This document shows positions 1 to 8,414 of a stretch of 64,000 nucleotides of DNA, in pieces (position 1 is the first letter of the stretch; every line of letters begins with the position of its first letter). The DNA comes from Methanoregula sp. UBA154. GTDB lineage: Archaea; Halobacteriota; Methanomicrobia; Methanomicrobiales; Methanospirillaceae. Made by a program: the position numbers and the translations under genes. The notes under the pieces were generated by a model, which did no database searches, was not told where the DNA came from, and saw nothing but the letters and a program-made list of their open reading frames with translations. The stretch spans positions 8,138 to 72,137 of the forward strand of contig DAPW01000010.1 of NCBI GenBank assembly GCA_002502245.1. Reading direction: 5' to 3'.

Positions 1-117
1 GGCGCAGAGCGTGATGTTTGCGCAGTCATTCACGGTGACGTAGTTCGTGATGTGGTGGACGAGCGGTCGGTTCTCCCGCACGCGTGCGAAGAGGTCAGTG
101 TAGGGTTTCGTCGTCAT
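1..117 (-). CDS. thiM: Hydroxyethylthiazole kinase, N-terminal part (cut by window edge)
   Basis: The reverse strand from 117 reads MTTKPYTDLFARVRENRPLV and then HHITNYVTVNDCANITLCA before the window ends. The V-H-x-I-T-N-x-V-T-x-N-x-x-A-N stretch is the hallmark N-terminus of ThiM, the ribokinase-like enzyme that phosphorylates 4-methyl-5-(2-hydroxyethyl)thiazole in thiamine salvage. Only about 39 residues are visible, so neither catalytic nor downstream genes can be checked. The start is the ATG at 115-117. Copy R1 of the intergenic repeat lies just upstream of it. Confidence 0.85.
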   Translation of the reverse strand, partial: MTTKPYTDLFARVRENRPLVHHITNYVTVNDCANITLCA

Positions 118-230
118 TGTGGTACTCCGGCTCCATAGGGGGGTATGAATTTCGAAGGTAGTATAGGAACGGAAGAATCATTAAACCGCCGCCATGAGAG
201 AAAGAACGGGAAAAACAGGCTGGAGAAAAC

Positions 231-680
231 TGCGCTGGAGAAACGGGTATGAACCTGTGGAGTTCACACCGGAGCCATGAAAATCGCAGATATGAGGGCT
301 CCCGCCTCAGGGCCCCTCGCGGGGCACGGCGGGGCAGTTCGGTGTTTTTTTTTGAAATATCAGTCATTGATCCGCCGCGGGGGCGTCCCTTCGGGGGCGG
401 CGGCGTTCATCGCAGCTAATTGAGAGAGTGAAATATCCTAAATTCACATTTGTTAAATGCAATTTTCATAGGAAATCTTTCGTACAATTCTGATTTTCTT
501 GGGAGCTTCGCACCCGCTGCATTGGCATCCCAAAATTGCGATAATGCGTATTACCTGTTCAATTTTGAATGTGAACAATACAGATAATTCCACAGCTTCA
601 CATGCGTCCCCGCCCCCAATGAGGGCAGGGCTGGCGCATGGGGGGAAAAGGAGCGTACGCTTTAGAAAAGCCGGATTTTA
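231..680 (-). repeat. Composite intergenic repeat, copy R1 (reverse orientation)
   Basis: It fills most of the gene-free stretch 118-730. Read on the minus strand it has a BA module (about 471-680), then a CD module bounded by inverted ends near 276-288 and 458-470 (CATGAAAATCGCA against TGCAATTTTCATA), then a short tail with a GTGAAC/GGTTCA-type hairpin. The CD module holds two strong GC hairpins, one of the GCCGCCGCCCCC...GCGGCGG type and one of the CCCCGCCGTGCCCC...GGCGGG type. The same parts recur at 3500, 6315, 21335, 22938, 34567 and 41772. No coding frame is shared between copies. Confidence 0.85.
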
Positions 681-730
681 AAGAGGGATGTGAGACTCCC
701 GGCAGGTGTGCCGGCAACTGAGGCCGGCAT

Positions 731-3367
731 CTACCGCGTCAGCTCTTCGATGGTCGCAACCAGCAGGTCGACCTCTTCTTCCGTATTGTATACGCCGAGG
801 CTGGCACGGACGGTACCTTCGGAAAGGCCGAGCGATTCCAGGAGCGGCTGGCAGCAGTGGAAACCGGAGCGGACAAGGATGTCGGCGGACTCGTCCAGCT
901 GCTGTGCCACCTCGTGGGGATGGAGACCGTCCACGGTGAATGAGACCACCCCGATGCGGTCGGCAGGGTTTTCCGGTGCATAGACGTGCACTCCCTTCAC
1001 CCCGCGCAATCCCCCGATCAGGCGGGCAGTAATCTGTTCCCCGTGGCGCCGAACATTCTCCATGCCAAGGGCGGTGAGGTAGTCCACGGCAGCCCCAAGA
1101 CCGATGCCGCCGGCGATGTTGGGGGTACCGGCCTCGTACTTCTGGTAGCCTTCCGCCACCGTATACCCGGTCTCAGTCACCGCCTCCACCATGCCGCCGC
1201 CGACGATGAGCGGTTCCAGGTCAGGCGTCCTCATCCAGAGGACACCGGTGCCGGTCGGTCCGAGCATCTTGTGGCCGGAGAACGCAAAAAAGTCGCAGCC
1301 GATCCGGGAGATATCGACCGGCATGTGCGGGACCGACTGGGCACCATCGACGAGGAGGAGGGCCCCGTGGTCGTGGCAGAGCCGGGCGATCTCCTGCACC
1401 GGCGTTACCACCCCGAGGACATTCGAGGCATGGGTCACCGCAACCAGTTTCGTTGCCGGGCCCATGGCTTCTTCAAGAGCATCAAGGTCAAGGGAGTAAT
1501 CCGCATGGATTCCGACCAGATCGAGCTCCACACCCAGTTTTCTGAGGTTCCGCCACGGGAGGAGGTTGGAGTGGTGCTCGAGGACGGTCGTGACCACCCG
1601 GTCGCCGGCTTTCCACGGGAGCCCGCCGGCGACCATGTTGATCGCCTCGGTCGTGTTCTTGGTAAAGACGGTGACCCCCTCTTGTGCCCCGATGAATCCC
1701 GCCACCTTCTCGTGGGCATGCCAGTACCGCTGGGTCGCGATCCGGGCAAGGCGGTGGATTCCGCGCCCCACGTTGGCACGGTAGGCGTGCTCAAACTCGG
1801 TCATTGCCGCAAGGACCGGCTCCGGAGAGAAACTCGTAGCCGCGTTGTCGAAATAGATGATATCGCCGAGGATCGGGAAGTCCTTTCGCACTTCCTGCAC
1901 CTGCAGTCCCCGGCCTGACTGCGTCTCCGTGAGTGGTTTCATCTCCCCTGCCTCCGTTGTATCAGCCATTGCCCGGGCCACCCGCACCGGCCCGCTCTTT
2001 AAGGTATTATCCTCGTTGACGGCGACTCCCTGCGCCCGGCAGAGCTCCCGCATCTTGGGGGGGAGGGCACGCCAGCGCCAGAGCCCCCAGGACGAGAACG
2101 CATCGGGATAGCCCTTCTTTGCAGCCCATGATTGGAGGAACGCCGTCCACCGTTCCGCAAACGCCGGCTGGATCGTTTTGAGTTCCTCGTACTCGCTCTC
2201 GAGCATGGCCGGGCAAAGATAACAGCCGATCCGCTCGAGCCCCTTCTCGTAGAGCGGGTTGACCGGCAGGCGCTGCCACCAGATGTACAGGAACACCTCC
2301 AGCGCCCGCCAGTTCCGGATCGGTGATATGTTCAGCTGGAGGGGGTTTGCCGGGTTCTGGCTGGTCTCGTCAAGCCCCGCCCGGTTCCAGGACTCGTACC
2401 AGCGGTTGCCCTGCACCGTAACGCATGGGCCGACACCCGCGAGGTAGAGCTTGAGGGGGTGCAGTTTTAAGAGCTTGCAGCACCAGCGGTTGTCCTTCCC
2501 GGGCGGCCCGGCCTTTGCGGCTGCCTGCCAGAAATCCACGGCTTTCTGGATCACGTCCACGCCCTTTGAGAGGACGAACGCAATGGTCTCGGGAAACTCG
2601 ATCCCCGTGTCGATAAAGAATGCCTTCGTCACGCCGGCCTTCCCTGCAATATGGAGGACCGCAGTGCTGTCCTTTCCCCCGGAAAACGAGACATTTGCGG
2701 TCGGTCGGTCGGACAGGTGCTGTTTTATGGTCCGGATTGCGTTCCGCTCAAGGTTTTTAAGGTGGTACCGGTTCTTCTCAACCGCGACATCCCAGCCGGG
2801 GTCCGGCAGCGCCCGGGGAACCACCGGTATCAGCTCTTTGACTTTTACGGATCCCTCCCGGACCATACCGGTGCCATACCGGTTCCGGTATTTCACGATC
2901 ACGGTCCCCTCCGGTGCCGGGGCTTTGAGGGGGAGCCGCTTCCCGCCAACCCGGCCGCCTGCGTTCCGGATATCGGTATCCCGGTCCAGGTCCAGGATAC
3001 CCTTCGTTGCATGGCCGATGAAAAACGGGAGGGCTTCGGGCGCGAGGTCGAGGCTGAACCGGCGTGCTACCGGGTCGAATGTCAGCCAGCCGAGCCGTTC
3101 GCCGTTCATGATCACGAGGTCTGCCCGGTCTGCCCCCCCGGTCTTGTTCAGGAGAAGGATCCGGGCAAGCGGGACCGGGCCGAACCGTTCCGTCAGGAGT
3201 TTCTGTATGAGGGCAGTATCTGCCGCGAGCGCCGGGCGGACATCGTACGGCTGGAGGAGTTCGATCCGTTTCCCCTCCCGTTTACAGGCACACGTTTTTC
3301 CGACCAGCGGCACGTTGCACTCTTCGCACCAGTAGAGGACCTTTTTTACCGGCGGCTCACGCATCAC
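731..3367 (-). CDS. PAPS reductase-like domain fused to class V cysteine desulfurase (SufS-like)
   Basis: The protein has 878 residues. Residues 10-30 form a small Cys ribbon (C14, C17, C26, C28). Residues 190-470 are a phosphoadenosine-phosphosulfate reductase-type domain with the PP-loop SGGKDST at 229-235, a Cys pair at 296-297 and a CYLC motif at 382-385. From about 496 it is a full SufS-type aminotransferase V domain with PLP lysine K700 (SGHKMLGPTG) and catalytic Cys C838 in RSGFHCC. The desulfurase half should release sulfane sulfur from cysteine. The ATP-pyrophosphatase-like half suggests sulfur transfer or assimilation, but its substrate is unknown. GTG at 3365-3367 is followed at once by ATG, so the start may be 3364. 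It stands alone between repeat copies R1 and R2. Confidence 0.88.
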   Translation of the reverse strand: MMREPPVKKVLYWCEECNVPLVGKTCACKREGKRIELLQPYDVRPALAADTALIQKLLTERFGPVPLARILLLNKTGGADRADLVIMNGERLGWLTFDPVARRFSLDLAPEALPFFIGHATKGILDLDRDTDIRNAGGRVGGKRLPLKAPAPEGTVIVKYRNRYGTGMVREGSVKVKELIPVVPRALPDPGWDVAVEKNRYHLKNLERNAIRTIKQHLSDRPTANVSFSGGKDSTAVLHIAGKAGVTKAFFIDTGIEFPETIAFVLSKGVDVIQKAVDFWQAAAKAGPPGKDNRWCCKLLKLHPLKLYLAGVGPCVTVQGNRWYESWNRAGLDETSQNPANPLQLNISPIRNWRALEVFLYIWWQRLPVNPLYEKGLERIGCYLCPAMLESEYEELKTIQPAFAERWTAFLQSWAAKKGYPDAFSSWGLWRWRALPPKMRELCRAQGVAVNEDNTLKSGPVRVARAMADTTEAGEMKPLTETQSGRGLQVQEVRKDFPILGDIIYFDNAATSFSPEPVLAAMTEFEHAYRANVGRGIHRLARIATQRYWHAHEKVAGFIGAQEGVTVFTKNTTEAINMVAGGLPWKAGDRVVTTVLEHHSNLLPWRNLRKLGVELDLVGIHADYSLDLDALEEAMGPATKLVAVTHASNVLGVVTPVQEIARLCHDHGALLLVDGAQSVPHMPVDISRIGCDFFAFSGHKMLGPTGTGVLWMRTPDLEPLIVGGGMVEAVTETGYTVAEGYQKYEAGTPNIAGGIGLGAAVDYLTALGMENVRRHGEQITARLIGGLRGVKGVHVYAPENPADRIGVVSFTVDGLHPHEVAQQLDESADILVRSGFHCCQPLLESLGLSEGTVRASLGVYNTEEEVDLLVATIEELTR

Positions 3368-3499
3368 GTAGTGTACTAAGGTGGCCGGGAAGATAAGAGA
3401 AACGATTGGGGAACAGAGGGTCCGGCACGTGCAGGTGAACCCGTTTTTACCGGCAGGAAAGGCCCGGCAAGCGTGGTGCAGAACCTGTTTTATATGCTA

Positions 3500-3949
3500 G
3501 AGAAATCATGAGGAATTACCTGACGCTCCGGGGGCTTTGTCCCGCCGCTGGGAGCGCCCGGTTGCGATAGTGCTGCATTACCAGTTTACAAAAGGATATG
3601 AACCACATAAGGTGAGGCAATACCGGGGCATCGCATGCGCCATGAGCCCTGACGCGGGCATGGCTGGCACAAGGGGGTGATCTCATCTTTTAAAAGAGGT
3701 TTTCCCATGAAAATTGCATTAATCAAATGTGATTTTAGGATTTTTTTACTCTCTTAATTATTTGCGATAAACGCCGCCGCCCCCGAAGGGACGCCCCCGC
3801 GGCGGGTCAATAACCGGGAGCATTTTTAAAAAACACACAAACCGCCCCGCCGTGCCCCGCGAGGGGCCCTGAGGCGGGGAGCCCTCATATCTGCGATTTT
3901 CATGGCTCCGGTGTGAACTGACAAAGTTCTTACCTGTTTCTACAGAGCA
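3500..3949 (+). repeat. Composite intergenic repeat, copy R2
   Basis: It fills most of the gene-free stretch 3368-4221. Here the BA module (about 3500-3705) is inverted relative to the CD module (3706-3904), compared with copies R1, R5 and R6. The CD ends are CATGAAAATTGCA at 3706-3718 and TGCGATTTTCATG at 3892-3904. The BA end next to CD carries TCTTTTAAAAGA-like symmetry followed by GGTTTTCC. The remaining bases (3368-3499 and 3950-4221) show no recognisable feature. Confidence 0.85.
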
Positions 3950-4221
3950 GGTTTATTGTTTTTCCCGGAACACCGGTCGGCGGTGTATCTCAAGCCGGGC
4001 CCCCTTCCCGGAATGCCGGTCCCTCACAGGAAAAACCGATGATATGAGCTTCATTCTCAGCAGACCCGGAAAATTTCCGGCCCCGCTCCAAAAAAACGGG
4101 ATTCCCGCGTCCGTATCGGGTTTCAGGATGATGATGTGGGCGTTTTAAAAAGCACGGCTCACCGAAGGGACGCCAAAGTATATTACAGAGAAATCCCATT
4201 GGGAAGATAGGTGAACAGTCT

Positions 4222-4626
4222 ATGGTGAAACTAAACACAGACATGAAAGAGGCGTTTTCGAAGATGAAAGTGTTCCCGGTGGCCACCGCATCCAGGGACG
4301 GAACGCCCAATGTTGTCCCGCTCGGGGTCGTGGAGCTCATCGATGATGAGACCATCTGGATCACGGACAACTTCATGAACAAGAGCATATCGAACCTGCG
4401 GACGAACCCGAAGATCGCCATCTTTATCTGGGGACCCGAGATCAAGGGCTGTTTCCAGATCAAGGGGGTCACGTCCATCAGGACCAGCGGGAAGGAGTAC
4501 GATGAGATGAAGGCGAAACTCAATATCAAGAATCCCGCACTTCCTGCACGCTCTCTTATCATCGTGAAGATCACGGAAGTCTATGAGTGCAAACCCGGGC
4601 CGACTGCCGGGACAAAACTCCTCTGA
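4222..4626 (+). CDS. Pyridoxamine 5'-phosphate oxidase family (FMN-binding split barrel) protein
   Basis: The 134-residue protein matches the short split-barrel flavoprotein family. It has an N-terminal K-E-A-F-S-K-M-K-V-F-P-V-A-T-A-S-R-D-G-x-P-N-V-V-P-type strand, a central I-W-I-T-D-N-F-x-N-K-S turn and a C-terminal I-x-V-K-I-T-E-V-Y-E strand. Members bind FMN or F420-like flavins; the true substrate cannot be told from sequence. It is monocistronic, with an oligo-T run straight after its stop. The start ATG gives a normal length for the family. A second, more distant family member lies at 61803-62222. Confidence 0.8.
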   Translation: MVKLNTDMKEAFSKMKVFPVATASRDGTPNVVPLGVVELIDDETIWITDNFMNKSISNLRTNPKIAIFIWGPEIKGCFQIKGVTSIRTSGKEYDEMKAKLNIKNPALPARSLIIVKITEVYECKPGPTAGTKLL

Positions 4627-4628
4627 AC

Positions 4629-4635
4629 TTTTTTT
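4629..4635 (+). terminator. Oligo-T terminator after the split-barrel gene
   Basis: A T run follows the stop codon at 4626 within a few bases. This is the usual archaeal intrinsic termination signal, and no stem is needed. Confidence 0.5.
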
Positions 4636-4779
4636 GCCCCTGAAAAATCCCGAAGAGAGGTTCTGCGGTTTTTAACAGGCGGGTGTTAGCACCCCGCCCC
4701 AGAAGAATCACTTCAGCAGAGAACAGCCGGTAAAAAAGATGGTACTTTACCGCCGGCAGACAATGGCAGGTATCAGTGC

Positions 4780-5505
4780 TTATTTCGCGCCGGGTTTCGA
4801 TCCCGGTGCCGCGGCAACCACCCTGAGCGCCTCCGTGATCTCCGGGAGGAGCTCGGCCGGAATGCCCATGACCATCTCGCTGTCGTCAATGCCGGAGAAC
4901 TTCCGGGATCCGTCGCAGCCGAGCGAGAAGTTCACCCTGCCGTTGAGGTAGGTCTGGGCAGATGCATCGGCACAGACCGACTGGATGCCGGCAAACTCTG
5001 CTTCGATCCTCCCGCCTACGCGGAACAGGGTGCTCTGGGCAAGCTTGAGCATCGCCCACGGGCTCGCGATGATGAGCACAACCTGCGGGTCGAACGGTGT
5101 CTTCTCGAGAGGGGCATAGAGGGTCGCATAGGTATCACCGGCACCAAGGTGCGCGACCCGGTCGATTGTCCGCTTGCAGGCGGCTGAGCTCTCGAATTTT
5201 CCGAGCTTGAAATAGAAATCCCCGTTTTTTAAGGTCTCGGTGATCTCCTTCAGGCCGAGCGACCATGCCCCGCCATTGCATTCGTGTTTGTCCGCAGTGG
5301 AATAAAAGATCCTGCCCTCTTTGCGAGCAAGACCGACCATCGCACAGTGCCGGATGGTCTTGTCAAGTGCCTGCATCCCGGCCGGGATCTCTTCTTTTTT
5401 TGTTGCAAACCGGAATGCCACGGGAGAACCTGAGAGCTTCAGGTATTTTTTCAGGGTTTCTGCTGCTTCTGGATAATTGACCGGAATCTTCATATCTGCT
5501 GCCAT
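4780..5505 (-). CDS. DUF169 family protein
   Basis: The 241 residues fit DUF169 along the whole length, including K-Y-L-K-L-S-G-S-P-V-A-F-R near residue 20, the cysteine-containing R-H-C-A-M-V and H-E-C-N-G-G-A motifs at roughly 50-80, and a C-terminal L-G-C-D-G-S-R-K segment. The family is common in methanogens and anaerobic bacteria and is usually annotated as uncharacterised. The conserved cysteines hint at metal or redox binding (inference). It is monocistronic and convergent with the gene at 4222. The ATG at 5503-5505 gives full family length. Confidence 0.8.
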   Translation of the reverse strand: MAADMKIPVNYPEAAETLKKYLKLSGSPVAFRFATKKEEIPAGMQALDKTIRHCAMVGLARKEGRIFYSTADKHECNGGAWSLGLKEITETLKNGDFYFKLGKFESSAACKRTIDRVAHLGAGDTYATLYAPLEKTPFDPQVVLIIASPWAMLKLAQSTLFRVGGRIEAEFAGIQSVCADASAQTYLNGRVNFSLGCDGSRKFSGIDDSEMVMGIPAELLPEITEALRVVAAAPGSKPGAK

Positions 5506-5834
5506 GTGATACGACCTCGCCTGTCCTGCTGAACCAGGACGCTACAGATACACCATGTGAGGCTGATCACTTAAAGGTAATGAACCGGTAATACAGACGG
5601 AGATATTCACCGGGTGAACGCCGGCACCAGGGTTCCTCGTTTTTGGATCCGGGGGCACCGTGGTTTTAGTGTCCGTCACCTGTGCCACCGGCTCCCGAAG
5701 AGGGCGGGCAGAAGCAGGAAAAACAGCGTTTTTTCCGATGGCGGGTGAATTTTTTTTTGAAACCGTATGGAAATTGTCCTGTTTCATCTGCAAACCGGTA
5801 TGCCCAGCGGATCTGTGTTGCATTGTATCACACC
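5506..5834. other. Intergenic region without a recognised gene
   Basis: The region lies between two divergent genes (DUF169 and a TPR protein). I see AT-rich promoter sequence near its right end and no conserved reading frame or hairpin. Confidence 0.5.
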
Positions 5835-5843
5835 GTATATATG
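5835..5843 (+). promoter_or_regulatory. Candidate TATA box for the TPR gene
   Basis: GTATATATG lies about 90 nt before the start codon in an otherwise AT-rich stretch. It is flanked by two TGTTGCAT words (near 5816 and 5843), which may be a direct-repeat regulatory site. Confidence 0.35.
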
Positions 5844-5932
5844 TTGCATATTATTATTAAAACAAAAAACCTTTGTCATCTTTTGTCCAGGGAACCGTGA
5901 TTATGGTACCGTGAACAGGGGAGGGGAGGAAC

Positions 5933-6271
5933 GTGAAATGGGTTTATATGAAGGGAATTTCCATCGAGGCGCAGTACCTCTATCGCAAAGCACGGGAGCT
6001 TGCACAACAGGAACACTATGAAACCGCACTCAGGTATTTCACGCAGGCCGTTGTTATTGCACCACGATACTCAAAGGCACTTTATGAGATGGCGAACTGT
6101 CAGGCAAATCTTGGTAATTATGATGATGCGATCCGGTTATACAACCGCGCGATCGATATCAACCCGGCCTTTACAGACGCGCAGATGAAACGGGATATGG
6201 TAATAGTGACAAAGGAACGGAATATAAACCCACAACAATTTATGGGAACGTCGTGCCTGGTATTCCCGTAA
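5933..6271 (+). CDS. Tetratricopeptide repeat protein
   Basis: The 112 residues contain two clear TPR units at about 15-85 (A-L-R-Y-F-T-Q-A-V-V-I-A-P-R-Y-S-K-A-L-Y-E-M-A-N and A-I-R-L-Y-N-R-A-I-D-I-N-P). A short non-repeat C-terminal tail follows. Such small TPR proteins act as protein-binding scaffolds; the partner is unknown. The chosen start is GTG at 5933 because GGGGAGGA sits just before it. ATG at 5948 is the alternative and would lose only five residues. The gene stands alone and is followed by repeat copy R3. A second small TPR protein lies at 61184-61417. Confidence 0.75.
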   Translation: MKWVYMKGISIEAQYLYRKARELAQQEHYETALRYFTQAVVIAPRYSKALYEMANCQANLGNYDDAIRLYNRAIDINPAFTDAQMKRDMVIVTKERNINPQQFMGTSCLVFP

Positions 6272-6314
6272 GATTTTCCCGGCCGGGAAGCAGGAATTAC
6301 CTTTTTATCACTTT

Positions 6315-6520
6315 GTAGAAATCATTCAGAGAGCTGACGCTTTCGGGGCTTCGCCCCGCCGCTGCGGCGCCACGGTTGCGATAGTGCTGTATTACCAGTT
6401 GAAAAAAAACAGGACGTTTTTCGTAAACGTCAGAGCGGGGCATCACAGGCGCCATAAGCCCCCGTCGGGGGCATGGCCGGCGCAAGGGGGAGTGATCGCA
6501 CCTTTTAAAAGAGGTTTTCT
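6315..6520 (-). repeat. Solo BA module of the intergenic repeat family, copy R3
   Basis: This copy has only the BA half: the GACGCT...GGGGCTTCGCCCC hairpin, the TTGCGATAGTGCTGTATTACC core, the GGCGCC...GGGGGC hairpin and the TTTTAAAAGAGGTTTTC end. No CD module follows, so BA can exist as an independent unit. The remaining bases to 6830 carry no convincing gene. Confidence 0.75.
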
Positions 6521-6830
6521 ACCGGGCATTTTTATCCACTATCCAGAAATACCAGTCCCGGAACTTGGGTATCATGCCAATGCAGGTGTTCGGGGATTAC
6601 CGATCCTGCATGAAAGGGAGAAGATCCTTCCCTTGCGTTGACGGTATTTCACCAAGAGGGCAGTATTCAGTACATCCGGATACCATGCGTTCATCCCTGA
6701 TCCCCGTCTGCCCTGCAGGACGAGGGGTGGACCCGGAATTTATTGAGTTCATCCGACCGGGTTTTTCCATGGACATGGAAACGGGAAAAAACTGGTATGA
6801 TCCCGGAGAGATTTCGGGAGAAGATGCATG

Positions 6831-7334
6831 TTACACCGGCGAGAGATTATCGGGCGCAGCGATCCAGGCAATGACGCCGTTCTCATACCGGTAAACGGTG
6901 GCATAGCGTGTTCCGTTGAGCACGATGATCTTCTCCGGGTTCGTGCCCTTGTACCGGTCGGCCGGGTAGAGGTAGAACGGTTTCCGCGTCGGGTCTGACC
7001 CGCCCATGCCGCCGGCCTCATAGGCATATTCCTGGCTGTCAGGATACCGGAGGATCACCTGTACCGTCTGGTACGGACCTTTATTGACCTGGACTGTTCC
7101 CACGAACTCGTAGATACTTTCCGTGGCAGGGTTCATCCCGAAATGGTCGACAGTAATCCGTGCTATCTCCGTGGAAGGAAGCGGGGTCACGAGAGTTGTC
7201 GTCCTGACCGGAGTTACGGGGTCCGGGGTCAGCACCGTTAAAGGCGGTGCGAATCCGGGCGAGCCGGTACAGCCGGCGCATGCCACCAGCCCGGCCAGGA
7301 TGATGAGGATAACAACGGTTGATTCGGGGTTCAT
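6831..7334 (-). CDS. Secreted lipoprotein of unknown function
   Basis: The 167-residue protein starts with a hydrophobic signal segment (residues 6-19) ending in the lipobox-like LVACAGC, so it should be lipid-anchored at the outer face of the membrane. A Pro/Thr-rich spacer (about 25-55) precedes a folded C-terminal domain containing Y-E-F-V-G-T-V-x-V-N and R-Y-P-D-S-Q-E-Y. I recognise no family. It is monocistronic and divergent from the next gene. Confidence 0.7.
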   Translation of the reverse strand: MNPESTVVILIILAGLVACAGCTGSPGFAPPLTVLTPDPVTPVRTTTLVTPLPSTEIARITVDHFGMNPATESIYEFVGTVQVNKGPYQTVQVILRYPDSQEYAYEAGGMGGSDPTRKPFYLYPADRYKGTNPEKIIVLNGTRYATVYRYENGVIAWIAAPDNLSPV

Positions 7335-7623
7335 ACCAACCGGTTATCCCGGCGATTATTGAATATTCCGCTGGAAGCAAAGCCGGGGGAGGATACGGGA
7401 TTTTCCAATAACCGGCCATTTTTCATCTCAGTTTTTCATGGAGGAGAGAGATTCCCGGTTTCATCGCCGGAAAACCATTGAGCACCTGCAGGATACAGGG
7501 CAGAACCTGCAGGTTAGCACCCGGCTACCGGAAGTTAAACAATTTCAAATGAACCGCAGAAAAGATCATTGTAAGCCACAGGTGAATCTCCCGGACGGGA
7601 GGTTCCATGGCTGGAGCAGTTAC

Positions 7624-8190
7624 ATGAAAACGAGATCAGTTTTGTTTGGATTTGCAGTAGTGTCAGTACTGCTCGCGTTTGCCGTTGCACCCGTTGCGGC
7701 GGTAAAACCAGTTCTGGAAAATGCCCCCTATCTTGTTGCGAAAAATATGGCTGCAGGCTGGGTGGAATCGGAAGATCTGGGTATTGGTCATTTTACGTAC
7801 CCCAACCGGGGTGCAGATCTCCAGCTTGATGCTGAAAATCTTACCCCAGGACCAACTGAATACGCGATGATCTCATACCGGGAACCGGCAGAGGGCGGAT
7901 TCCTGACAGCCATCCACAATGTGCTGAAAATCGGATCGTCTGACGAAAACGGCACCCTGAAAATGAAGATCGGAACCGGTGCGTTCCTGAAGCATCTCAT
8001 CTGCAACACATATGCGGAAGATGCCCCGGGCGATTATCAGGATATCACTGGTGCAAAGGTCTGGATTGTACCGACATCCGATCTGGTCATGAACGAAGAA
8101 GCAGGCACGGCAATGTTCACGGCATGGACACCGGCAGCATACCTGTTCGAGTCGGACCTGATCACGCAGACATGCCAGGCAGAAATTTAA
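7624..8190 (+). CDS. Secreted protein of unknown function with cleavable signal peptide
   Basis: From the ATG at 7624 the protein has 188 residues. It begins with a classical signal peptide (M-K-T-R, then a hydrophobic core, then A-V-A-P-V-A-A). The open frame extends upstream to 7438, but only the 7624 start puts the signal peptide at the N-terminus. The mature part looks beta-rich and has two cysteines (in L-I-C-N-T and T-C-Q-A). No lipobox is present, unlike most exported proteins in this window. Function unknown. Confidence 0.7.
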   Translation: MKTRSVLFGFAVVSVLLAFAVAPVAAVKPVLENAPYLVAKNMAAGWVESEDLGIGHFTYPNRGADLQLDAENLTPGPTEYAMISYREPAEGGFLTAIHNVLKIGSSDENGTLKMKIGTGAFLKHLICNTYAEDAPGDYQDITGAKVWIVPTSDLVMNEEAGTAMFTAWTPAAYLFESDLITQTCQAEI

Positions 8191-8195
8191 TCCCC

Positions 8196-8204
8196 TTTTT
8201 TTTT
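8196..8204 (+). terminator. Oligo-T terminator
   Basis: A run of nine T begins six bases after the stop codon of the secreted protein gene. Confidence 0.5.
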
Positions 8205-8414
8205 CAACCCCGGACCTTCGTTCGATACCAGCCGTCTTCCTCCCGGCCGGGATACCGGTTACCCTTTTGATGGTCTCTGCCTCACCGGAACATTGAATTA
8301 AAAAGGATGAAAAGATGTGTTTTTAGATACCCATGAAACTGGACGAGAACCAGCTCGTGGGCGTTGGATTCGCAGCCGGATGTTCCGGAAAATTCCCCCC
8401 CTCGTGCGCAATAC

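Noticed and set aside
95..367. Open frame over repeat R1 and similar frames in other copies
   Set aside because: The frames are not conserved between copies, and stops differ; they arise from GC-rich hairpin sequence.
6565..6894. 109-residue open frame on the plus strand
   Set aside because: It overlaps the end of the minus-strand lipoprotein gene and has no family pattern or start signal.
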